Below, piece after piece: positions 1 through 6,781 of a stretch of DNA of 34,897 nucleotides (within the stretch, counting starts at the first letter, position 1; every line of letters begins with the position of its first letter). The notes beneath the pieces were generated by a model, which was given only the letters and a program-made list of their open reading frames with translations, did not search any database and was not told the origin of the DNA. Origin of the DNA: a virus. Location of the stretch: positions 1 through 34,897 of the IMG/VR virus record IMGVR_UViG_3300037635_005233. The stretch is one strand, 5' to 3'. The position numbers and the translations under genes were made by a program.

Positions 1-24
1 AGGGAATGCTTTGAATGGATGCAT
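1..24 (-). CDS. 5' end of an unidentified gene running off the left edge
   Basis: An ATG at 24-22 on the minus strand opens eight codons (MHPFKAFP) that run out of the window. It begins 4 nt after the TGA (29-31) of the preceding ORF, which fits the close packing of this operon. There is no clear Shine-Dalgarno beyond a weak GAAGAA. Too short to assign. Confidence 0.3.
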
Positions 25-28
25 TTCT

Positions 29-175
29 TCAGGAGTTAGATTCTTTTTCTTGGGAGTTTTTGTTGAACTCTTTACCTTCGCTTTGCGAGTTGTAGTAGTC
101 TTCTTTGCTGGCATTTTTCTCAATCATTTTTTCATGTTGTTGAGCACCCAAATTATCTAGAAAGTCATTAATCAT
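29..175 (-). CDS. small hypothetical protein (48 aa)
   Basis: A polar, charged 48-aa protein beginning MINDFLDNLGAQQHEK and ending in a Lys/Glu/Asn/Ser-rich tail. I chose the ATG at 175 because it is preceded at the right distance by AAAGG (a Shine-Dalgarno match). The frame is open further upstream to a TTG at 250 that overlaps the stop of the oxygenase gene, and that longer form (73 aa) would add a hydrophobic N-terminus. I do not recognise a family. It is the last complete gene of the leftward small-gene run. Confidence 0.45.
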   Translation of the reverse strand: MINDFLDNLGAQQHEKMIEKNASKEDYYNSQSEGKEFNKNSQEKESNS

Positions 176-246
176 TTGAAACCTTTTATTCAAACAGAGG
201 AAAGATAGGAGGGACACTACCATAATATCCCAATTGATAATATATG

Positions 247-1329
247 TCAATTAAACCATGTAATGATTGAGTATCTAACACCTTCAGTTACTGGTAAAAT
301 TTGATGAGGGAATAAAAAATTAGACGGAAATACAATCACAGATCCTTTTTTTAGTTTGTATTTTTGTATATTGTCGAAAAATGAAAACTCTCCTCCTTCA
401 TAATCATCGTTTAATATTATAGAACAAGAAAGTTCTCTTGGAAATCTCCTACTACTATCTATATGTTGCTTATAAAATTGTCCCTTTGTATATCGTAAAA
501 GGTTATATCCAGAATCTTGATCAATTCTTAATTCAGGATAAATTTGCGATTCTTCTTTTACAATTTTATTCATATAATTGCAAATATCATTATCAATTTT
601 TTTTCCTTTTTCAGAATATTTGGAAACAGTAATATTAATATCAGAGCAATTTCTCACTTCAGGTTCAAGACCAGACGAAACTTTACTTTTTGCCCATTCC
701 GTATCATTCCTATACTCTTCAATAATCTCATCACAAAGTTTATTTGGAATAAAATTTTCATAAACATGAATATATTTTGAAAGATAGTTAAGTTTATTTT
801 CAAAATAATTGTGCTTATATATTCCAGAACTTTTTACATAATGTAAAAATGTCTGAGAATAGAAAGATCCTTTATATTCATTTCTCCAATGCAGAACTTC
901 ACCCTCAGAATGAAGAATGGCATCTCCACTAGTTAACACAATTTCATGAACTTCTCCTATTTTATCTTCAATATAAAACTCCCATTCTTGATCACCATCA
1001 AGATGAACTGTTAAACAAATTTCACAAGATTTTCTATCAATATGTTTTTCTAAAATATTTCCTTTTTGATATACTCTTGTATAAGAATATGAAGGTAAGA
1101 TTCTTTCTTTCAGAATTTTAGATACTTTTGATGTTTTTGTAGACAAAAGTTCTACGAATGCTTCATGATTATGATAAGCATATGCTCCTTTTACATGATC
1201 ATCTGGTTGAGTTTCATTTGGATTATTATCACAAAAATCTTTAAATTCTTTAGATAATTTTTTTGCCTTATTTTTAGATATAAAATTTCTTATTATAACA
1301 AATCCAAGTTTATCAAATTGCTTTTTCAT
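247..1329 (-). CDS. Tandem 2OG-Fe(II) oxygenase-like protein
   Basis: A 360-aa protein that looks like two non-haem iron dioxygenase halves in a row. The C-terminal half (about 185-360) has the full prolyl-4-hydroxylase-like set: H289-x-D291, a distal H342 in FPHQILPV, and R352 in GVRYSIITWF, where the Arg would hold 2-oxoglutarate. It also has the family-typical LNDDYEGGEF strand. The N-terminal half (about 8-165) carries H96-x-D98 followed by LTVHLDGDQEWEF, then LTSGDAILHSEG and H147-W-R, a second candidate iron site of the same layout. Such enzymes hydroxylate proteins, nucleic acids or small molecules; the substrate cannot be told from sequence. It lies 10 nt after the 86-aa gene, in the leftward small-gene operon. 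Oxygenases of this fold are common auxiliary genes in marine T4-like phages (family knowledge). The C-terminal assignment is firm, the N-terminal one probable. Confidence 0.85.
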   Translation of the reverse strand: MKKQFDKLGFVIIRNFISKNKAKKLSKEFKDFCDNNPNETQPDDHVKGAYAYHNHEAFVELLSTKTSKVSKILKERILPSYSYTRVYQKGNILEKHIDRKSCEICLTVHLDGDQEWEFYIEDKIGEVHEIVLTSGDAILHSEGEVLHWRNEYKGSFYSQTFLHYVKSSGIYKHNYFENKLNYLSKYIHVYENFIPNKLCDEIIEEYRNDTEWAKSKVSSGLEPEVRNCSDINITVSKYSEKGKKIDNDICNYMNKIVKEESQIYPELRIDQDSGYNLLRYTKGQFYKQHIDSSRRFPRELSCSIILNDDYEGGEFSFFDNIQKYKLKKGSVIVFPSNFLFPHQILPVTEGVRYSIITWFN

Positions 1330-1339
1330 TTTTTAAAAT

Positions 1340-1600
1340 TTATTCAACTTCTTTACTTAAGTTTTTATAATATGTATCAATTTTTTCTCGAAGTTCTTTT
1401 GCCATTTTCATAGAACGTCTCCACATAAAATATTTTACAATTGGATTTTTAGGGTCATTTATAAACCACCAAAATTTTCCATTAAATTTATTTCTAAGAT
1501 ATCTAGTAAAATATACAAATGCTTCTGCTACATTTGGATCAGTGATAATAAAATAAAGTGAAAATCCAAACAATAATAATCCCAGATATTCTATAGTCAT
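1340..1600 (-). CDS. small membrane-anchored hypothetical protein (86 aa)
   Basis: The protein has one predicted membrane segment near the N-terminus (about 4-20, EYLGLLLFGFSLYFII). A basic, aromatic cytoplasmic part follows (KFNGKFWWFINDP, then WRRSMKMAKELREK). The ATG at 1600 shares a base with the TGA (1600-1602) of the 59-aa gene, a translational-coupling arrangement, so it is preferred over a TTG one codon upstream. No family recognised; an inner-membrane location is inferred from the hydrophobic segment only. Confidence 0.65.
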   Translation of the reverse strand: MTIEYLGLLLFGFSLYFIITDPNVAEAFVYFTRYLRNKFNGKFWWFINDPKNPIVKYFMWRRSMKMAKELREKIDTYYKNLSKEVE

Positions 1601-1779
1601 CAATGAAACTCAGAATTTCTACGACGATCAAGATATTCTAAAATTTCTGCTCTCCATTCCATCAACTCAAAGAAACATTCTTGATTGTGAGCACATTTTC
1701 TGAGTTCATGGTCTGGTTTCAGTACACTTTCATAAAAAAGTCCAAGTGCATCTTTGCTCTTTTGTTGTTTATCAGTCAT
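1600..1779 (-). CDS. small hypothetical protein (59 aa)
   Basis: An open frame of 59 codons, starting MTDKQQKSKDALGLFYES and ending EYLDRRRNSEFH. It is polar and probably alpha-helical, with two cysteines (in LRKCAHNQECFF). Its ATG overlaps the TGA of the upstream 84-aa gene (ATGA), and its own TGA overlaps the ATG of the membrane protein gene, so it sits in an unbroken coupled series. That packing is the main evidence that it is a real gene. No family recognised. Confidence 0.65.
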   Translation of the reverse strand: MTDKQQKSKDALGLFYESVLKPDHELRKCAHNQECFFELMEWRAEILEYLDRRRNSEFH

Positions 1780-2030
1780 AGAAATTGTTCAAGAGAAGAG
1801 GTTGCTTTCTTTTTAATTTTAGAATGTTTTTTAATATAATCGAGTGCCTGTTTATACGTTTTCACACTATGCACTTGACTACCATTATGTATAATACAGA
1901 ACCCTTTCTTCTTTCCTGCTAGTGGAACAGCAGCCCACATTCCATCCTTTGAACAATATCCCAAAGGATCTCCTTTTGTCGAATTTAAGATACCGGGATT
2001 AGGAATAAATGGTTTGAGAAAATTTTCCAT
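1776..2030 (-). CDS. small hypothetical protein (84 aa)
   Basis: The protein begins MENFLKPFIPNPG, has a compact middle (DGMWAAVPLAGKKKGFCIIH), and ends in a basic helix plus the tail SSLEQFL. The Gly/Trp pattern suggests a small beta sheet, followed by a helix around YKQALDYIKKHSK. ATG 2030 overlaps the TGA of the 46-aa gene (TGATG); a TTG one codon upstream is the alternative start. The C-terminal SLEQFL vaguely resembles peptides that dock on sliding clamps, but this is only a resemblance. Function unknown. Confidence 0.65.
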   Translation of the reverse strand: MENFLKPFIPNPGILNSTKGDPLGYCSKDGMWAAVPLAGKKKGFCIIHNGSQVHSVKTYKQALDYIKKHSKIKKKATSSLEQFL

Positions 2031-2170
2031 CAAAATACTGCCGTAACACCAATGATACGAGCATTAGGATTTCTTGCAATTGCAACTTGCTTTGCTTCCT
2101 GATAGTCCCGCGCATGGACGGTCTCAACAAAGACCTTACCAGCAACATAGAGTTTGACTTCGCAAATCAT
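2030..2170 (-). CDS. conserved small phage protein (46 aa)
   Basis: A 46-aa protein, MICEVKLYVAGKVF then HARDYQEAKQVAIARNP and a terminal GVTAVF. The pattern is beta strand, beta strand, helix, beta strand, with the helix ending in ARNPNA. I recall very similar small proteins of unknown function in marine T4-like phages, but cannot verify that here. The start is well supported: AAAGGAAC lies 8-15 nt before the ATG. It is the first gene of the leftward run, directly behind a sigma70-like promoter, and this stretch is visibly richer in GC than the rest of the window. Confidence 0.75.
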   Translation of the reverse strand: MICEVKLYVAGKVFVETVHARDYQEAKQVAIARNPNARIIGVTAVF

Positions 2171-2195
2171 GGGGTGTTCCTTTGGTTACTTTTGT

Positions 2196-2223
2196 AGTAT
2201 AGAGCAGAGTGGGGCAGAGTGAA
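2196..2223 (-). promoter_or_regulatory. sigma70-like promoter for the small-gene operon
   Basis: On the minus strand TTCACT (2223-2218) is followed after 16 nt by TATACT (2201-2196). The -10 is a 5/6 match and the -35 a 4/6 match to the bacterial consensus. Transcription would start about 25 nt before the 46-aa gene. This is the only gene-free gap (2171-2239) before the coupled run 2170-247. Confidence 0.5.
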
Positions 2224-2239
2224 GGGGCAGTGTGCCAGT

Positions 2240-2869
2240 TCAAAGATTGTCTAAGAATGGCACTTCATACTCCAATAGTTCTTGCGGAGGACTAATAAGA
2301 TTAGAAGACTCTTGAATTGTACGATCACCCCAAGACCTATGATTGCTATGAGAAAATAATTTTAAGTCAATCTTATTATATTGATTATCAGTCGAACTCA
2401 GAAGAACATAATCTTCACCCTTATTTCTTGTTCCAGAGATACGAAGATCTGCATTCTCCTCCTTTGTCACTAATGTAGTGGAGCAGCACATAATAACCCA
2501 CTTCCGAAATACTGCAAAATCCTTGTACATTTCGTGATTGTCTAAAATGTATCGACAGACAAATTGAGGACGAAAAATATGATCTTTAGTGCAAATATAC
2601 TTAGGATCATTCATTCTTCCCATGAAAGCATTTTCCGTAATCAAACCTGTTGGAATAGAACAAGAATGAATAAGGTCGTAAAATGGACGTGTGATAGCTC
2701 TTGCCACGTCTTTGTCAGATTTTTCATCATTCCACCATTTAATGGTATCATTGTCCATTGTGACTTGATAACATCTCTTTGCGTAGATTTCAATCTTCTT
2801 TCTACTTGATGCTCTAATTGTTCCAAGGCGATCAATTGCACCTTGCATTGTAATCAGTGTTTTTTGCAT
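2240..2869 (-). CDS. HNH-nuclease-like hypothetical protein (209 aa)
   Basis: A 209-aa protein without a firm family. The middle contains C93-x2-DH97IFRPQF, then a helix and W124, then TLVTKEENADLR (E137/E138/N139). This order (Cys, Asp-His, then a T-x-E-E-N-x-L-R helix) is how many phage HNH endonucleases and related finger domains read, so an HNH-like fold is a reasonable guess. The expected second CxxC pair is not visible and the final catalytic His/Asn is uncertain. The N-terminus is basic (RASSRKKIEIYAKR). It follows the helicase gene by 55 nt in the same direction and may work with it. No clear ribosome binding site; the ATG is preceded by a T-rich run. Confidence 0.6.
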   Translation of the reverse strand: MQKTLITMQGAIDRLGTIRASSRKKIEIYAKRCYQVTMDNDTIKWWNDEKSDKDVARAITRPFYDLIHSCSIPTGLITENAFMGRMNDPKYICTKDHIFRPQFVCRYILDNHEMYKDFAVFRKWVIMCCSTTLVTKEENADLRISGTRNKGEDYVLLSSTDNQYNKIDLKLFSHSNHRSWGDRTIQESSNLISPPQELLEYEVPFLDNL

Positions 2870-2924
2870 AATAAAAAAAATTGTTTATATGGGACTTACA
2901 CGCATAACTAGCGTTGCCCAGAGA

Positions 2925-4163
2925 TTAACGACGGATGACAGATACTGCAGCATTCCCTTGCACAAATACCTCCTCTACGATACTCTCAAGGCGTTTAGCA
3001 GTGGCAATTCCCACATTCTCATAAACTGGTACATGCACCACTCCAAACGCTTTAGAGTAGTTTCTAAGGTCTCCTGAAACAAGTTCACCATTCTTGATTT
3101 TTTCACGATCATTGGCATCAATACGAATGACTCTACCAATTGTTTGACACATTTGAATCACATCCATATTACGCATTAGAATACATGATGTAAGTCCAGG
3201 ACAGTTGATACCTTCAGACAAAATACTATAATGAAGAATAATAAATTTTTTATCAGAATCCTTACCATATGATGTTAACGTTTCAAAGAACACATCACGG
3301 GAGACTTTAGTATCATTAATAAATGCACCATATTTTGATGTAATCCAAAGAACATCATATCCATAAGAACGAATCTCGGACATGAATTCTGTTTCTGCAA
3401 GCATTCTCATCAATACTTTAGTATTTGGTGCTGCAACTAAAACTTTTTCCATATTATCTTCATTGACAATCGTATCCAGAAGAGTCATACAATCACGATC
3501 TGCGCCAAATTCACGATCACGTTCCATATTGATCTTATTAAGACGAATCTTAGGAGGTAGAATAATTCCGGTTTTCACAAGTTCAGGTGCAGGAACTTCA
3601 CTAATTACCTGACCATAAACTTGTCCATTATTCATACCTGGTTTGAAAACAGTAACAGAGTGTTTAGGAGTAGCAGTAAAGAAATAACAACGATCTGCAG
3701 AATGAGAGAAATACTCAGTAGAACTAAAGAAGTTCTTCTTCACTGAATTATGTGCTTCATCAAAATAAATGGTATCAATTTTAATATTTGCTTCTTGAAT
3801 CTTATGTAATGAGTGATATGTAGTAAAAAAGATACAATGTTCACCAGAGGAATTTACAACATTTGCAAATGCATGAATGCGATTTGATTTGGTTGTTGCA
3901 TAATGTTCTGTTTCACCACTATGAACATGAAGAACGTTTGCATTATTTACATGCTCAAGAAACTCACTACATAATTGCTCTGTAAGTAAAATACGAGGAG
4001 CAACTACCACAATATTGCGTGGAGTGGTAATACTAAACCGACGTAGGGCATCATAAATCATGCACATGGTCTTACCACTTCCAGTAGGAGAAATGACTTG
4101 ACCTTTGCTGTAAGACAGCATACGGTTAGTAATCTTTTCTTGATGGGGAAGCAGACGAATCAT
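2925..4163 (-). CDS. SF2 DNA/RNA helicase (DEAH, Res/UvsW-type)
   Basis: A 412-aa superfamily 2 helicase. Motif I is SPTGSGKT (25-32), motif Ia VVAPRILLTEQL (53-64), motif II DEAH (135-138), motif III TAT (163-165). The second RecA-like domain ends with motif VI QTIGRVIRID (about 340-349), and a Q-tip-like LLPHQ lies at the N-terminus. The fold matches type III restriction-subunit and UvsW-like helicases that unwind branched DNA or D-loops. It lacks the N-terminal domain of T4 UvsW and has DEAH rather than DECH, so I do not use the name uvsW. A short C-terminal tail follows motif VI. An extended -10 promoter sits just upstream, past a terminator that separates it from the fibre genes. Confidence 0.85.
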   Translation of the reverse strand: MIRLLPHQEKITNRMLSYSKGQVISPTGSGKTMCMIYDALRRFSITTPRNIVVVAPRILLTEQLCSEFLEHVNNANVLHVHSGETEHYATTKSNRIHAFANVVNSSGEHCIFFTTYHSLHKIQEANIKIDTIYFDEAHNSVKKNFFSSTEYFSHSADRCYFFTATPKHSVTVFKPGMNNGQVYGQVISEVPAPELVKTGIILPPKIRLNKINMERDREFGADRDCMTLLDTIVNEDNMEKVLVAAPNTKVLMRMLAETEFMSEIRSYGYDVLWITSKYGAFINDTKVSRDVFFETLTSYGKDSDKKFIILHYSILSEGINCPGLTSCILMRNMDVIQMCQTIGRVIRIDANDREKIKNGELVSGDLRNYSKAFGVVHVPVYENVGIATAKRLESIVEEVFVQGNAAVSVIRR

Positions 4164-4185
4164 GTAGTGGTTTCAATGTCCTTAT

Positions 4186-4194
4186 AGTATACCA
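4186..4194 (-). promoter_or_regulatory. extended -10 promoter for the helicase gene
   Basis: The minus strand reads TGG-TATACT, an extended -10 element (TGn plus a 5/6 -10), 22 nt before the helicase ATG and directly after the terminator T-run. No -35 hexamer is visible at 16-18 nt. Confidence 0.4.
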
Positions 4195-4196
4195 CT

Positions 4197-4219
4197 AAAA
4201 AACCCTCTGTATAGAGGGT
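4197..4219 (-). terminator. rho-independent terminator
   Basis: On the minus strand ACCCTCT / AGAGGGT form a perfect 7-bp stem (4219-4213 and 4208-4202) with a 4-nt loop, followed at once by six T (4202-4197). It would stop leftward transcripts coming from the fibre genes or from the promoter at 4296-4324. Confidence 0.85.
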
Positions 4220-4289
4220 CTGTAGACAGTTATTTATTTGGAAGCAATTAACCTGTATTAGCCTTTATATTATTATCTTTAACGGGGAC
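4197..4289 (-). ncRNA. candidate small RNA (about 90 nt)
   Basis: The interval runs from the expected start of a consensus sigma70 promoter (4296-4324) to a perfect rho-independent terminator. It contains no ORF of note and would give an RNA of about 90 nt with a small CTGT..ACAG hairpin before the terminator stem. The alternative is a leader through which some polymerases reach the helicase gene, with the terminator acting as an attenuator. No known RNA family recognised. Confidence 0.45.
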
Positions 4290-4295
4290 AAACCT

Positions 4296-4324
4296 AGTCT
4301 ACTGTTGTTTGGATGTTTTGTCAA
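4296..4324 (-). promoter_or_regulatory. strong sigma70 promoter
   Basis: The minus strand carries a perfect TTGACA (4324-4319), a 17-nt spacer and TAGACT (4301-4296; 4/6 match). It lies beyond the stop of the 795-aa fibre gene and is the only -35 besides that at 13998 that matches the consensus fully. Confidence 0.65.
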
Positions 4325-4342
4325 GTATTATATGTATCAATC

Positions 4343-6730
4343 TCAATTTACAGGTAGATTAGAAGTTATGAATAATCTGTAGGTGGATAATCCAGACATT
4401 CCACTCTCTGGTGTCACAGTCACTTGTATAAATTTAAGATTACCATCCACCGGATCATCTACTATATCCTCTATAGCACTTCCTAAGGTTACTATTCTTG
4501 CATTATTACTAAGGTTGGAAACTAATCCATAGTGTGTTGTGAAAGTGCTAGAAAAATCATTATTTGTTATAATAGTCATTTTTTCTGTAGAGAATTTCTC
4601 ATTTAATGATATACTTACACTACAATCAAGTGATGTAATATTAGTATCTCCGGTTATATCATGTCTATAAATATAAGTTGCGATTCCAGCAGTAGCAGTA
4701 AAAGTGCCTCTATCAGGAGTAAACTCAACATTTGAAATTCTTAAGTAATCTGTATTACTGCTGGTTCTAATACCAATTCCAGAATTAAAATACATTCTTG
4801 ATGCAAATGTACCCAAACCAATGTTTTCTGCTTTTAATTGAGTAAGAGCAGAACCAGTACCAACGAACTTAGATGCTGTTATGATTCCTGCAGAAGTATT
4901 AACATTAAAATTGGTTGTATCAATATTAGTGTCAGATATATTTGAAAAATTTAATTGAGTAAGGTCAGAACCAATACCAACGAACTTAGATGCTGTTATG
5001 ATTCCTGCAGAAGTGTTAACACTAAAATTGGTTGCATCAACAAAACCATCAACTATATTTTCTGGTTTTAATTGAGTAAGAGCAGAACCAATACCAACGA
5101 ACTTAGATGCTGTTATGATTCCTGCAGAAGTATTAATATTAAAATCAGATGTCTCAAGAGAACCACTAACTATATTTTCTGGTTTTAATTGAGTAAGGTT
5201 AGAACCAATACCAGAAAAATGTCCTGATGTTACAATTCCAGTAAATTTAGCATTTCCAGATTGATCTATAAAAGATCCTGTTTCGGTACCTGCACCACCT
5301 TGACTAAATCCAACTTGAAAAAGACGACTAGGGCTCGAATCTCCATCTGTTAATCCTACTCCAATATTACCAGAAGTTTTTAGATTTCCTGAAAGATTTA
5401 GTGATGTTCCGGATATAGAATTACCAGTTATAGATCCATGTACACTGAAATCTCCTCCAATGTAAGCATTTGAAGTAATTGTTGATGTTCCAACAACTTC
5501 AAATGTTTCGGTTGGATTTGTTATTCCAATTCCCAACTTACCACTTTGAGTAAGAGACATCATTACTGTATTAGAAGAGTAATTAATCCAATTAAATTTT
5601 TTGTGAATAGATGATGCTGGTCTTAATAAGAAATTGAAATTACCTGGAGCATAATTGTAAAGATCGACAGAATTCAATCCAATTTCATCAAAAGCTACAT
5701 CAGGATCGGTACGATTGGTTTCAATAATAAAATTATTACCATTAAAAGTTGTACTTCTCCCAATAACTAATCTTGATATGTCAGTATCTGAAGTTATTTG
5801 TATTTCTGCTTCACCAGATTTTCTTACATGAAGATCAGCAGTTGTAGATGTCGTACCAATTCCGACAAAATTATCAGCAATTATTGAATTACTAGAATAT
5901 AAACTCGATACTGTTGATACACCTAAATTGGAATAATCACTATCAATTGAAGTAATATTAATTTCAGCATCAGTAGTTAAATCTTTTGCCGAAGTTACAG
6001 TACCAATAAAATTTCCATAAAAATCTGCTGATGTTATACTTGTTCCTGCCGATATACTTGATGCCGTTATAATACCAGTGGTGTTTATATCACCAAACCT
6101 GTCAGCAGAAATTGTTTCGTATGCAATATTTTTGGCATTTATACCAGTTAGATCAGAACCAATACCAATGAATTTGGTAGATGTTACTACGCCTGTAGCA
6201 TAAAGATTTGATGTACTTAAAATACCAGTTAATGTTACATTTCCTGCACTACTAATACCTACACCAGAAATTAAATTTCCAGTTAATGTACTACTAGAAC
6301 CTACTTGTAGAGTAAATCTAGGATCTGTTGTTGAAATTCCAACATAACCTGTATTATAAATGCTTGTAAATCCTAGTCCAACATCAATATCAACCCACTG
6401 ACTTGTTGGAATATTTTGAAGATATTGTCCATCCCCATAATAAGTAACAATTCCAGACGTTGCTGTTATAATTCCAGAAGTTACACTAACAACACCAACA
6501 TTTATTCGTGAAAATGATCCAGTTCCAGTATCATTACTGGATATTAAAGAATCAGTTTCTACTACATCTGCATATAATGTTCCACGTAGTTTAATATTTC
6601 CTCCAACATCAAAAATTTCACTGGGAATTGTAGATCCAATTCCCACTCTACCTAGAGAGTCTACAATGAAATTGTCATCATCAACTTGAACTCCATGCCT
6701 AAAATTGAATGATTTCTTAAAATTTGCCAT
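4343..6730 (-). CDS. tail-fibre / virion structural protein with GIG repeats (795 aa)
   Basis: A long fibre-like protein. The N-terminus (MANFKKSFNFRHGVQVDDDN) followed by GRVGIGSTIPSEIFDV is of the type found on many structural proteins of marine T4-like phages. The body is rich in Gly, Ser, Thr, Ile and Val, with repeated phrases such as GIGTTSTTADLHV and GIGITNPTETFEV, as in triple-stranded beta fibres. Residues about 500-640 are built from 39-aa repeats containing TSAGIITASKFVGIGS and LTQLKPENI. The C-terminal 130 residues are different and probably form a globular tip. No catalytic motif and no chaperone domain seen. It follows the 2081-aa fibre gene and has its own late-promoter-like element. 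Side fibre or baseplate-attached fibre is the likely role; receptor binding is inferred. Confidence 0.75.
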   Translation of the reverse strand: MANFKKSFNFRHGVQVDDDNFIVDSLGRVGIGSTIPSEIFDVGGNIKLRGTLYADVVETDSLISSNDTGTGSFSRINVGVVSVTSGIITATSGIVTYYGDGQYLQNIPTSQWVDIDVGLGFTSIYNTGYVGISTTDPRFTLQVGSSSTLTGNLISGVGISSAGNVTLTGILSTSNLYATGVVTSTKFIGIGSDLTGINAKNIAYETISADRFGDINTTGIITASSISAGTSITSADFYGNFIGTVTSAKDLTTDAEINITSIDSDYSNLGVSTVSSLYSSNSIIADNFVGIGTTSTTADLHVRKSGEAEIQITSDTDISRLVIGRSTTFNGNNFIIETNRTDPDVAFDEIGLNSVDLYNYAPGNFNFLLRPASSIHKKFNWINYSSNTVMMSLTQSGKLGIGITNPTETFEVVGTSTITSNAYIGGDFSVHGSITGNSISGTSLNLSGNLKTSGNIGVGLTDGDSSPSRLFQVGFSQGGAGTETGSFIDQSGNAKFTGIVTSGHFSGIGSNLTQLKPENIVSGSLETSDFNINTSAGIITASKFVGIGSALTQLKPENIVDGFVDATNFSVNTSAGIITASKFVGIGSDLTQLNFSNISDTNIDTTNFNVNTSAGIITASKFVGTGSALTQLKAENIGLGTFASRMYFNSGIGIRTSSNTDYLRISNVEFTPDRGTFTATAGIATYIYRHDITGDTNITSLDCSVSISLNEKFSTEKMTIITNNDFSSTFTTHYGLVSNLSNNARIVTLGSAIEDIVDDPVDGNLKFIQVTVTPESGMSGLSTYRLFITSNLPVN
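4861..5211 (-). repeat. 117-bp tandem coding repeats in the 795-aa fibre gene
   Basis: Near-identical blocks starting with caacgaacttagatgctgtt occur at 4861, 4978 and 5095, exactly 117 bp (39 codons) apart, with a degraded fourth copy further right (about 5212 on). They encode the TSAGIITASKFVGIGS units. Confidence 0.85.
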
Positions 6731-6748
6731 TATTACAGACTTTAGAGT

Positions 6749-6756
6749 TATTTATG
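6749..6756 (-). promoter_or_regulatory. late promoter element (CATAAATA)
   Basis: CATAAATA on the minus strand, 7/8 match to the T4 late -10 TATAAATA, 18 nt before the ATG of the 795-aa fibre gene, in the 51-nt gap after the 2081-aa gene. Confidence 0.6.
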
Positions 6757-6781
6757 GAAAATTGTATAATGTATTAGTCAG

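Noticed and set aside
2870-2924. Promoter or terminator between helicase and HNH-like gene
   Set aside because: Only a 4-5 bp ACGC/GCGT hairpin and an ATATAAAC stretch are present, too weak to call in DNA this AT-rich.
2925-4163. Naming the helicase uvsW
   Set aside because: It lacks the N-terminal domain of T4 UvsW and has DEAH, not DECH. Only the superfamily is secure.
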